A stretch of DNA of 64,000 nucleotides from Halichondria panicea (lineage: Eukaryota > Porifera > Demospongiae > Suberitida > Halichondriidae), in NCBI RefSeq assembly GCF_963675165.1, contig NC_087380.1, positions 7,388,517-7,452,516 of the forward strand, written 5' to 3'. Positions 11,901 to 23,521 of this stretch are shown piece by piece (within the stretch, counting starts at the first letter, position 1; each line of letters begins with the position of its first letter). A model generated the notes under the pieces. The model had not been told where the DNA came from, made no database searches, and worked only from the letters and a program-made list of their open reading frames with translations. A program made the position numbers and the translations under genes.

Positions 11901-14900
11901 GCCTTTGGTTTGGTCAAACAAGTGGCTGACACAGACATAAACATAACACGTGAGGCAGCTACATTGTACCTCAGTACTACTGATCCTTTTAGGAGACTGA
12001 CAGTTAGACAACAACAACACTAGGACATATAAAGCATGCACTGATGTGAGTCACCCATCCAACAACTCACCATGTCAGCAGTCTCACTGAAGCCCACTGC
12101 GATCCAGCCAGCTGCACTTCCCTCCATATAGATATCAAGGAATCCATCATCTCCAGTGTTGATGGCAATTCCAATAAACAGATCACAATCGACACGAGTG
12201 CAACCACTAGGGCTCACCACTTGAAGGCCATAGGCATCAGGTGATCTCTGAGGGGCCACCGTGTTGCCAGGGACAGCGGTGGTCATAGGAGGGGCCTGCA
12301 CGAGATCCAAGCATTACAGACAGAAAACAGTTAATGGAAGGCATTTTTCACACAATTCGCAATGTTATTACTTGTTGCAGCCTGTTAGACTACTTCCTTC
12401 AGTGTCTGGTGTGTGTGCATACACTTACCTCAGTGGTTGAGGGTGATGTGTTGTTGCCTATACCTGAGGATGGTACCAGTCTGTTCCCAGTGGCCCCTCT
12501 CACGGCTATGCCCCCATTGGCATGACTGTCTATTGTGTCGAGGTTGGGGGAGATTCCTAGACGACGAGCATAGATCACAAAGAGAGGTTGAGAGAGGTCA
12601 AGATCTTGGGCACTTGATGGAGCAATACGCTTGGAGACACTATGTATGGGTATGGGTGGGGGTGGGGGATTGATTAAGAAGAGCGACACGGTACAGTTAC
12701 ACGTAAGCAATGAGTATAGTAGTGTCAGGCTTGTTAATACCAATCAGCACTAAATAAGAAAGTGCCTGAAGTCAACCCTATACACTCACGTGCAGACAAT
12801 CCTTCCGTTGCCGCTAGCATCATAGGAGCTAGTATAGAGAGTGGTGTCTTGCACAGTGTCCCTCTGGCTGTTCCTGTCATTGGATGGAGGGTTCCAGCCA
12901 TCAATGACCACAATGTCATCACCTAATCTGTTGCATGCCACCACATCTGCAGAGAACTGGAGGGGATGAGAGGTACAAGCTTGATCAACAATGTCAAATT
13001 AATGAAATGCATGCATACTAGAAAAAATCACAAAGGCCTTGGATTTGGTCAAACAAAGTGGATGACACAGACCTAAACATAACATGTGATACATGCATGT
13101 ACATGGATAGCTACCAAGTTCGTTACTACTGCTTAGTAGTAAAGTCTGAGCACTATAAGGTATGTACCCACCATGTCAGCAGTCTCACTGAAGCCCACTG
13201 CGATCCAGCCAGCTGCACTTCCCTCCATATAGATATCAAGGAATCCATCATCTCCAGTGTTGATGGCAATTCCAATAAACAGATCACAATCGACACGAGT
13301 GCAACCGCTAGGGCTCACCACTTGAAGGCCATAGGCATCAGGTGATCTCTGAGGGGCCATCGTGTTGCCAGGGACAGCGGTGGTCATAGGAGGGGCCTGC
13401 ACGAGATCCAAGCATTACAGACAGAAAACAGTTAATGGAAGGCATTTTTCACACAATTCGCAATGTTATTACTTGTTGCAGCCTGTTAGACTACTTCCTT
13501 CAGTGTCTGGTGTGTGTGCATACACTTACCTCAGTGGTTGAGGGTGATGTGTTGTTGCCTATACCTGAGGATGGTACCAGTCTGTTCCCAGTGGCCCCTC
13601 TCACGGCTATGCCCCCATTGGCATGACTGTCTATTGTGTCGAGGTTGGGGGAGATTCCTAGACGACGAGCATAGATCACAAAGAGAGGTTGAGAGAGGTC
13701 AAGATCTTGGGCACTTGATGGAGCAATACGCTTGGAGACACTATGTATGGGTATGGGTGGGGGTGGGGGATTGATTAAGAAGAGCGACACGGTACAGTTA
13801 CACGTAAGCAATGAGTATAGTAGTGTCAGGCTTGTTAATACCAATCAGCACTAAATAAGAAAGTGCCTGAAGTCAACCCTATACACTCACGTGCAGACAA
13901 TCCTTCCGTTGCCGCTAGCATCATAGGAGCTAGTATAGAGAGTGGTGTCTTGCACAGTGTCCCTCTGGCTGTTCCTGTCATTGGGTGGAGGGTTCCAGCC
14001 ATCAATCACCACAATGTCATCACCCAATCTGTTGCATGCCACCACATCTGCAGAGAACTGGAGGGGGGGTAAAAGGTACAAGCTTGGTCAACAAACCAAC
14101 GTCAACATGAAACACCACACAATCCGACTATAATTATACAACGAATGTTTATCTGATTGATTATTATGAACAGCTGAGAGCATTGCCAATATCTATCCAA
14201 AACCACAAGGCCTTTGGTTTGGTCAAACAAGTGGCTGACACAGACATAAACATAACACGTGAGGCAGCTACATTGTACCTCAGTACTACTGATCCTTTTA
14301 GGAGACTGACAGTTAGACAACAACAACACTAGGACATATAAAGCATGCACTGATGTGAGTCACCCATCCAACAACTCACCATGTCAGCAGTCTCACTGAA
14401 GCCCACTGCGATCCAGCCAGCTGCACTTCCCTCCATATAGATATCAAGGAATCCATCATCTCCAGTGTTGATGGCAATTCCAATAAACAGATCACAATCG
14501 ACACGAGTGCAACCACTAGGGCTCACCACTTGAAGGCCATAGGCATCAGGTGATCTCTGAGGGGCCACCGTGTTGCCAGGGACAGCGGTGGTCATAGGAG
14601 GGGCCTGCACGAGATCCAAGCATTACAGACAGAAAACAGTTAATGGAAGGCATTTTTCACACAATTCGCAATGTTATTACTTGTTGCAGCCTGTTAGACT
14701 ACTTCCTTCAGTGTCTGGTGTGTGTGCATACACTTACCTCAGTGGTTGAGGGTGATGTGTTGTTGCCTATACCTGAGGATGGTACCAGTCTGTTCCCAGT
14801 GGCCCCTCTCACGGCTATGCCCCCATTGGCATGACTGTCTATTGTGTCGAGGTTGGGGGAGATTCCTAGACGACGAGCATAGATCACAAAGAGAGGTTGA

Positions 14901-17900
14901 GAGAGGTCAAGATCTTGGGCACTTGATGGAGCAATACGCTTGGAGACACTATGTATGGGTATGGGTGGGGGTGGGGGATTGATTAAGAAGAGCGACACGG
15001 TACAGTTACACGTAAGCAATGAGTATAGTAGTGTCAGGCTTGTTAATACCAATCAGCACTAAATAAGAAAGTGCCTGAAGTCAACCCTATACACTCACGT
15101 GCAGACAATCCTTCCGTTGCCGCTAGCATCATAGGAGCTAGTATAGAGAGTGGTGTCTTGCAGTGTCCCTCTGGCTGTTCCTGTCATTGGGTGGAGGGTT
15201 CCAGCCATCAATCACCACAATGTCATCACCCAATCTGTTGCATGCCACCACATCTGCAGAGAACTGGAGGGGGGGTAAAAGGTACAAGCTTGGTCAACAA
15301 ACCAACGTCAACATGAAACACCACACAATCCGACTATAATTATACAACGAATGTTTATCTGATTGATTATTATGAACAGCTGAGAGCATTGCCAATATCT
15401 ATCCAAAACCACAAGGCCTTTGGTTTGGTCAAACAAGTGGCTGACACAGACCTAAATATAACACGTGAGGCAGCTACATTGTACTTCAGTACTACTGATC
15501 CTTTAGGAGACTGACAGTTAGACAACAACAACACTAGGACATATAAAGCATGCACTGATGTGAGTCACCCATCCAACAACTCACCATGTCAGCAGTCTCA
15601 CTGAAGCCCACTGCGATCCAGCCAGCTGCACTTCCCTCCATATAGATATCAAGGAATCCATCATCTCCAGTGTTGATGGCAATTCCAATAAACAGATCAC
15701 AATCGACACGAGTGCAACCGCTAGGGCTCACCACTTGAAGGCCATAGGCATCAGGTGATCTCTGAGGAGCCACCGTGTTGCCAGGGACAGCAGTGGTCAT
15801 AGGAGGGGCCTGCACGAGATCCAAGCATTACAGGTAGAAAACAGTTAATGGAAGGCATTTTCACACAATTCGCAATGTTATTACTTGTTGCAGCCTATTA
15901 GACTACTTCTTCAGTGTCGGGTGTGTGTGCATACACTTACCTCAGTGGTTGAGGGTGATGTGTTGTTGCCTATACCTGAGGATGGTACCAGTCTGTTGCC
16001 AGTGGCCCCTCTCACGGCTATGCCCCCATTGGCATGACTGTCTATTGTGTCGAGGTTAGGGGAGATTCCTAGACGACGAGCATAGATCACAAAGAGAGGT
16101 TGAGAGAGATCAAGATCTTGGGCACTTGATGGAGCAATACGCTTGGAGACACTGTGTGAGTTGGCCCAGGTGGTAAGGGAATGATTAAGAAGAGCGACAC
16201 GGTACAGTTACACGTAAGCAATGAGTATAGTCAGTGTCTGTTAATAGAGTGGAACCTCTGTTAACAACCACCTCTGAATAAAGGCCAGCTGCTATATAAC
16301 GGCCAGGCAGGCACCCAGGTCCCAAATGAACAGTTTGCATACAAAACAACCTCTCAACAAAGGCCACCTCTGTATAAAGGCCATAATATTGTTCCCCAAA
16401 GGTGTCCGTTATAGTGGGGTTCCATTGCATGTACCAATCAGCACTAAATAAGAAAGTGCTTGTAGTCAACCCTACACTCACGTGCAAGTAATCCTTCCGT
16501 TGCCACTAGCATCATAGGAGCTAGTATAGAGAGTGGTGTCTTGCACAGTGTCCCTTTGGCTGTTCCTGTCACTGGATGGAGGGTTCCAGCCATCAATCAC
16601 CACAATGTCATCACCCAATCTGTTGCATGCCACCACATCTGCAGAGAACTGGAGGGAGTTGAGAGGTACAAGCTTGATCAATAAACTTGAGTCAACATGA
16701 AACACCACATATTCAGTTATACAACGAATGATTGATTATTATGAATAGCTGAGAGCATTGTCCAAAGTCGCAAGGCCTTTGGTTTGGTCAAACAAGTGGC
16801 TGACACAGACCTAAACATAACATGTGAGGCAGCTACATTGTACCTCAGTACTACTGCTCCTTTAGGAGACTGACAGTTAGACAACAACAACATATATAAG
16901 GCATGCACTGAGGTGAGTCACCCACCCAACAACTCACCATGTCAGCAGTCTCACTGAATCCCACAGCCACCCATCCTGCAGCTGTGCCCTCCATATAGAT
17001 ATCCAGGAATCCATTATCTCCAGTGTTGATGGCAATCCCAATAAACAGATCACAATCGACACGAGTACAACCACTAGGGCTCACCACTTGAAGGCCATAG
17101 GCATCAGGTGATCTCAGAGGGGCCACCGTGTTGCCAGGGGAAGCAGTGGTCGTAGCAGTGGCCTATAACAGTATAAGCACAAGATCAAAGTGTTATGGAA
17201 AGAATACGGTTACACCCACAGAAGCCATAATTTCTTAATCGTGAAAACCACATTACTATATGGAAACAGTATAAGTTACCTCAGTGGTTGCAGGTGGACT
17301 GGTTGTGGGGTCAGTTGCGTTCGGATCCGCTGTTGGGGGGTCGGTTGCAGGAGCAGGAGTCTAGTAAGTACAATGGTATCAACTGACAGTCTCAATTAAG
17401 GTGGTATAAATGTATGACAATTATTACATGCATGTGACAATGTATAACTTACCATCACTCCCACTTGACTTGCACTAATGGCGTCGAAATGTGTGGTCTG
17501 AACACGAACAACAGTGTAGCTGTATGGGGGAAATGATAATTCTTAATGTATCACGAGTCAAAATTTGTGCAATATTTGAAAACACACACAACTGCACTAG
17601 TACTGTCAATCCTATGTACAACCTACTGGTTGTACTAATATAGGTAAGGTAGTTATCTCGCTAGCTAATGATTGTGTAAACTAATTGGAGTGAGCGAGGA
17701 GTGAACAATAACAGTAAGCAAATTGCTAAATTACTATAGTTTTCAATTTGCGAGTTACATGTATGAGAATTGTCATTTGAGGTTACAAAATACACAAACA
17801 CAATGACTATGAAACTCACTAAAAGTCCACATCTCCTGCCATGTTGGGGGCTGTCCAGGTGAACTGCACTGAGGTGGCATCACCTTGACGTTGGGAGTGA

Positions 17901-18446
17901 GCAATGGTAGCCTGCAGTTGGAGCAACATCGTTGACAGGCAGGCGTCTACTACAAATGAAATTGCAACCACTAACCTCATTAGCTGCTCCTGCCATCAGA
18001 TCACAGTCCAGTGTTTGCTGACCGCTGCCAGCCTGGAAGGAACCCAGTAGCATTGGATTTACTCCAATACCAGGAGCGTTACCAGGCAGTCTGGCTTGGA
18101 CCAGGAAACCGTTAATACCGCCATTATTTCCAACTAGACGAACTGCACAATGCAATATTAGTTATACTGAATCTTTTAATAATCTGAATAATATTCACTT
18201 ACTTGTGTAAGCAGTGCGAGCCTGGTACGTGAATCCATTGGTAGCTGTTGCCATTGGAGGAGAAATCTCCAGCCTATAGCCACCATCTCCAGATTGAGGG
18301 GCACCATGGTTGTTAGGGTTTGGGGTCATCTGCTGGCATACCAGGGCTTCGTTAGACCTTACGGGAGGTCCACTGGAAAACCCATCTACTCTATTGAGGG
18401 CTGCACACACAGCCAGACAAGCTATGAGCAGCTTGTATCCAGTCAT
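8981..18446 (-). CDS. Gene C: Reeler + six tandem DOMON domains + cytochrome b561
   Basis: The signal peptide MTGYKLLIACLAVCAALNRVDG starts at 18446. Reeler exons lie at about 18446-18200, 18141-17978, 17912-17820 and 17513-17452, with a Pro/Thr linker at 17360-17280. Six DOMON units follow, each split over three exons. Their first exons start near 17159, 15815, 14610, 13402, 12301 and 11093 (CTRVDCDLFIGI ... GFSETADM). Second exons carry FSADVVACNRLGDD, and third exons carry SVSKRIAPSSAQDLDL and an invariant DSHANGG. The last third exon (10333-9992) is fused to b561 helix 1 (RAHGILMIIAWPLLAV). Further helices are at 9940-9830 (VHRALLLC), 9768-9706 (SLTHLVLG), 9553-9488 (FNLLHGSV), 9434-9250 and 9221-8981 (VTVPILLAVIIMVALPQ). 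Total is roughly 1,650 residues, far above the single-DOMON FRRS1 norm. The conserved Met in GFSETADM and the His in SHA are candidate DOMON heme ligands (inference). If all load heme, this is a multi-heme extracellular wire leading to a two-heme membrane core. Confidence 0.8.
10521..15141. repeat. Near-identical 2.31-kb tandem duplication inside gene C (two DOMON units per copy)
   Basis: Copy 1 (about 10521-12831) and copy 2 (about 12832-15141) align at an offset of 2309-2311 bp, including introns. By eye I found only a 2-base indel in an intron (near 10763 versus 13073) and a few substitutions, such as AATCTC/GATCTC near 11035 and 13344, which changes one Leu to Ser. Each copy holds two DOMON units spaced 1208 and 1101 bp apart. 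Edges are approximate because neighbouring units are also similar. Confidence 0.85.
16244..16427. mobile_element. Tigger/pogo-like MITE in an intron of gene C
   Basis: Begins GAGTGGAACCTCTGTTAAC and ends with the inverted GTTATAGTGGGGTTCCATT. The inside has repeated AAAGGCCACCTCTG stretches. A second copy is at 34953-35165 and an end fragment at 702-729. It interrupts only the intron of the first DOMON unit, so it inserted after that unit arose or was not copied with the others. The ends resemble pogo/Tigger termini (family knowledge). Confidence 0.7.
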
Positions 18447-18526
18447 TTCAACAAAGAAGCATATAAATGGTTTATGTCAGCTCACACACCTCTGGTTTTT
18501 TAGAGCTTCCTGTCAAGTGATGTTTG

Positions 18527-18536
18527 GCGCATGCGC
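18527..18536. promoter_or_regulatory. NRF1-type palindrome upstream of gene C
   Basis: GCGCATGCGC lies 81 bp upstream of the gene C start codon. It matches the consensus for nuclear respiratory factor 1 (core GCGCATGCGC). The rest of the 18447-18661 gap shows no gene and must also hold the gene D 3' end. Confidence 0.6.
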
Positions 18537-18661
18537 AACAAAAATATATCAGAATTGCACACAATCACTAAAAAAACAGACAACAATATATAGCTCTACA
18601 ATTATTATAATTTGCCTCACACACTATAAATGTTGTGCTAAATTTGCAATTCTGTGAGTTT

Positions 18662-21600
18662 CTACTGAGGGAGAGCTACCATGATGATCACAGCCAACAG
18701 TATTGGTACAGTCACGCCCAGGTAGACAATAAGAGCGGCCCAACGCAGGGGGGCATCTTGGGAGGGGGTCTTGCGTTCTGGTGCAGACTTCTCCTGTGGC
18801 TTGTCTCCCACAGCAGAATCTAGGTTGATTCCAACAGGTTCAGCTTTCTTCTGGCTCTCATTGGCTGGAAACAGAGCTTGAACAGCAGACGGAGCCAACC
18901 CTGCAGTTTAAGTAATTTAATACCCTCTTGTATACTTCAATGGAAAACTTGCCTTTCATTTTCCTTGAAGTGGCTATGACAGTAAATAAAACAAAGAGAA
19001 TCACCACCAGTAGTATATAGAAGATGTCCCAGGATAGGAACACCCAGAATGGTGACCGGGTGGAACGGAATTGACTCAAGTTAGCGGAGAAGATGTACAC
19101 TCCTATCGCAACATTTATCACTGTAGGGATTGACATGAGTAATGATTGTGTATAGGGCTGTTGTTGGTAACTTACAGGCTAGTATTTCAGCCAACAGTCC
19201 AATGACAGAGCCATGGAGCAGATTGAAGATCCAACGACTGTAAACAAATTAATTTTCAACAGTAACAATAGATTATTAGAATCCCTTACTTTTTTGTTCC
19301 AGGGTGGCATCGGAAGATGGAAATAATTGGCTATAATTTATATACAGGGAAACAGGTAAAAACGAGTTGGATGCTCTTATATACAACTCACATTGATGAT
19401 TTGTAGAGCCATGATAATCACTCCAAGTATCAGATGTGTTAGACTAGTATTCTGCACGTGAGAGATGGGGCGGCTCACAATGTATTAGGTATATACAGTC
19501 ACTATAATTATTAGCTCACACTTGTGACATCCACAAGGCCTCTGGTATTCGCCAGAGCAATGAAGATGAGTATGAAAGCAACAGCTCCAATGAACAAGGA
19601 ACACAGTAGGAGAGCTCGATGAACCTATATGGAGAGTACACTTTAGACTATGCATGCATGTATAGCTTTAAAGTCACCTGAAACCACTCTCCATTGGGCA
19701 GAGCTGGCCTCATAAACAAAGCAAAGAAGATGGCAGTGACAGCCAACAGAGGCCATGCAATAATCATGAGAATACCGTGAGCTCGAATCAGTTTAGGTCT
19801 AAAAACATTCCCTCCGACTGTCCCCTCTCCCGTGGAAATAACAAATTGGTTAGCAGATGCTCCTCTGACGGCTGAACCACTACCATCAGCATGGCTGTCC
19901 AAATTAGTCAGCTGTGTAGAGGCAGTCACTCGTCGTGCAAATATCAGAAAGAGATTATTGTTGAGATCCAAGTCTTCACCAATACCAGAGGGTGCAATAC
20001 GCTTAGAAACTCTGTTATTTCATTATAAGAGTGTGTTCATGTTTCAATTACTAAATATACAACGCATTAACTTACGTGCAGGAAAGTCTGGTAGTATTGG
20101 CATCAAAGAAAGATGAGAATAGTGTCACATCTTGAATAAAGTCTCTGTCACTGGCTCGGGCCTGGGCGGCTCGGTTCCAACCATCAATGGCCTCAATAGT
20201 GTCTTCCTGTCTGTTGCATGATACCACATCCGCTGAAAACTGTGTAAAGTACACAAAGACATAACAAGAGATACACATATTTGTGGTCTAATTTACTAAC
20301 CATATTAGGAGTTTCACTGAATCCCACAGCCACCCATCCTTCAGCTGTACCCTCCATATAGATATCCAGGAACCCATCATCTCCAGTGTTGGTGTCTATA
20401 CCAATGAACAGATCACAACTAGCACGAGAGCAACTGGTGGGACTGAGTATCTGAAGGCGGTAATCTTCAGGATCTCTGTCAGGAGCCGCTGTGTTTCCAG
20501 GGGGAGCAGTAGTTTGTGGTTGAGTTGTGCCAGTAGTTCCCGTGGCAATAGCAAGCTGGTTAGCAGATGCTCCTCTGACAGCTGTACTACCACCATCAGC
20601 ATGGGTCTCCAAATTAGTCAGCTGTGTAGAGGCAGGCACTCGTCGTGCAAATATCAAAAAGAGATCATTGTTGAGATCCAAGTCTTCACCAGTACCAGAG
20701 GGTGCAATACGCTTAGAAACTCTGTTATTGTATTAGAGTGTGTTCATGTTTCAATTACTAAATATACAATGCAAATGAAAAATTTAATTAATTTATCCCT
20801 TACGTGCAGGAAAGTCTGTTAGTGTTGGCATCAAAGAAAGATGAGAATAGCGTCACATCTTGAATGGAGTCTCTGTCACTGGCTCGACCAACTGGGTTCC
20901 AACCATCGATGGCCACAATAGTGTCTCCCTGTCTGTTGCATGATACCACATCCGCTGAAAACTGTGAAATGCACAATAGATTATGTTTGTTGGTCTATAT
21001 ATTTACTAACCATATTAGGAGTTTCACTGAATCCCACAGCCACCCATCCTTCAGCTGTACCCTCCATATAGATATCCAGGAACCCATCATCTCCAGTGTT
21101 GGTGTCTATACCAATGAACAGATCACAACTAGCACGAGAGCATCCGTCTGGATTGAGTATCCGCAGGCGGTAATCTTCAGGAGCTCTCACAGGAGCCACT
21201 GTGTTTCTAGGGGGAGCAGTGGTTTGTGGTTGAGTTGTGCCAGTAGTTCCTGTGGCAATAGCAAGCTGGGTAGCAGATGCTCCTCTGACAGCTGTACCAT
21301 CACCAGCATGGCTCTCCAAATTAGTCAGCTGTGTAGAGGCAGTCACTCGTCGTGCAAATATCACAAAGAGATTATTGTTGAGATCCAAGTCTTCACCAGT
21401 ACCAGAGGGCGCAATACGCTTAGAAACTCTGTTATTGTATATTATTAAGAGTGCAAGTGTTATTTTCATACACAATGTAAATGAATGTATCCCTTACGTG
21501 CAGGAAAGTCTGTTAGTAGTAGCATTAAAGGAAGATGAGAATAGTGTCACATCTTGAATGGAGTCTGTGTTACTGGCTCTGGCTGGGGAGGCTTGGTTCC

Positions 21601-22802
21601 AACCATCAATGGCCACAACAGTGTCTCCCTGTCTGTTGCATGACACCACATCCGCTGAAAACTGTGTGAAGTACACAAAGACATAACAAGAGATACACAT
21701 ATTTGTGGTCTAATTTACTAACCATATTAGGAGTTTCACTGAATCCCACAGCCACCCATCCTTCAGCTGTACCCTCCATATAGATATCCAGGAATCCATC
21801 ATCTCCAGTGTTGGTGTCTATACCAATGAACAGATCACAACTAGCACGAGAGCATCCGTCTGGATTGAGTATCTGTAGGCGGTAATCTTCAGGAGCTCTC
21901 ACAGGAGCCACTGTGTTTCCAGGGGGAGCAGTGGTTTGTGGTGGAATAGTTGTGGCAACAGTTGGTCCAGCAGTAGTGGGTGGTGGTACTGTCTGTTGTG
22001 TGCAAACATTGACCAATATTGGTGGGAATAGTGCCAAACTCACAGAAAATTCCACTCCAACTTGAGAGGCACTAATGGCATCAAAGTGAGTTGTTAATGC
22101 CTGCACAACAGTGTAGCTATGGACAGGAAACATAACCATGCATGATAATCAATTAAGCTGTTAATTACTTTATTCACTCACTAAAATTCCACATCTCCAG
22201 CATTCATAGGTGACGTCCAAGTGAACTGTACTGCAATAGCATTCTGCCTAACAGAATGGGTGATTGTTGCCTGCAAAAGATGACAGAATAAGATACATTG
22301 AACTCAATGAGCTCATCTAACCGACCGCTCACTAACCTCAGAAACTGCTCCAGTAAGTTCGTCACAGTCATAAATTTGATGTCCAGTCCCAGGTTGAAAT
22401 GATCCAAGTAGCATAGGGTTCATTCCAAGTTGTGGATTATTTCCAGGCAACCTAGCTTGAACCAAAAACCCCTGGATTGTGCCGCCAACAATACGAACTG
22501 TGGAGAAAAAAGTTAATAACATACCAGATACCAAATGTTTTGAGCTGCTCACTTGTATAGGTAGTGTCAACTTGGTAGGTGAATCCATTAGTTACTGGAG
22601 TCATTGGGGGTGAAATTTCCAGGGTATATCCACCATTTTCAGCTGTGCCACTACCATGAGATGATGTTGGATTAGGCCTCAGGGCATTGCAAACATTGTC
22701 GAAGTTTACACCACCTAGAGGTGGTCCACTAGGAAAACTGTATACATTGCATACAGCTAGAGCTATCATCAGTAGCCAAAGAGGTCCTTTGCAGTCACAC
22801 AT
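18662..22802 (-). CDS. Gene D: Reeler + three DOMON domains + cytochrome b561
   Basis: The signal peptide MCDCKGPLWLLMIALAVC starts at 22802. Reeler exons lie at about 22802-22555, 22500-22337, 22274-22185 and 22125-22040. A long Thr/Pro linker (about 22000-21910) leads to DOMON 1 (to 21500, third exon 21432-21230). DOMON 2 (21230-20810, third exon 20722-20535) and DOMON 3 (20530-20080, third exon 20012 onward) follow. Each unit shows CSRASCDLFIGIDTNTGDD, GWVAVGFSETPNM and a VVSCNRQ second exon. The b561 part (RAHGILMIIAWPLLAV at 19780, then His-bearing helices near 19600, 19440 and 19230) ends with VPILLAVIIMVALPQ at 18662. The predicted protein is about 1,050 residues. The DOMON units belong to a second subtype (D/E type), distinct from the C type, but the b561 tail is almost identical to that of gene C, which suggests gene conversion at the 3' end. 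Confidence 0.8.
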
Positions 22803-22889
22803 AGTGCTTGGCTTTTAGTGTAAAGATTTTTCTCTAAATGTAGCAACCGGGTGATTCCACCACAGATATCCTCTCGGAACTATAGTTTA

Positions 22890-22901
22890 TGCGCATGCGC
22901 A
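22890..22901. promoter_or_regulatory. NRF1-type palindrome upstream of gene D
   Basis: TGCGCATGCGCA, a perfect 12-bp palindrome, 88 bp upstream of the gene D start codon. Confidence 0.6.
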
Positions 22902-23040
22902 AAATGCAGGATGTGGTTGCACGGTGTTTACAGTGCCCCTTACGGCGAGAGTCAGGTTCTACATAGTAGCGTGGGAGGGAGAGAACCCTATTTGCTATAG
23001 CATGCATGCAGCACTCTTTAATTAGCTGTACTGCAGTACA

Positions 23041-23400
23041 GTAGTGTTATGTAAATATCTTGTAATTGTCTTGTAGCCTACAACGTAGGGGAGTGCCTAG
23101 ATACGATTACATTTTGTGTTTTCTAGGTACGTGTATGTTAATTAACAAAATTAACAATAACCACCCACCCGTGTCATGTAGCAAGTGAATATATATCACG
23201 TCGTCATATAAACCATAGATACTATAAATTACATTATAGTATCTATGTATAAACGATTCACGTTGGATTTTTTAGATCACGTAGTTTTGATAAGTTTGGC
23301 TTGCCATACATGCACCTGCCTGCGAATACAGGGGTTGAGATCAGACAGCTTGTTAGGGAGCTCTGTGAAAAGGCAGGCCACCACTCACACCACCAGGTTT
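23041..23400 (+). pseudogene. Relic of the ankyrin gene 5' exon between genes D and E
   Basis: Bases near 23050 (ATGTAAATATCTTGTAATTG) match the first intron of the ankyrin-IQ gene near 27860. Bases 23325-23380 still translate as GVEIRQLVRELCEKAG, matching GLGIRQ...IRELCDQAG of the ankyrin gene exon at 27942. The copy lacks seven codons and has no downstream ankyrin exons. It marks an older head-to-head gene pair that was duplicated with the D/E unit and then decayed. Confidence 0.75.
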
Positions 23401-23521
23401 GGCACATGCATGTGCAAAACAATAGATATTGGAACTGCTCACAATCACTACATCATCTCTATCAAAATTTATTTGCCAGACATACTAAAAATGTTGCTAA
23501 AGTTTGCAATTCTGTGAGTTT

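Noticed and set aside
12413-12673. Plus-strand open frames repeated through gene C
   Set aside because: They are antisense to DOMON exons and repeat only because the exons repeat.
10521-15141. CRISPR-like or satellite array
   Set aside because: The repeats are kilobase-scale, contain spliced DOMON exons and have no short repeat-spacer order.
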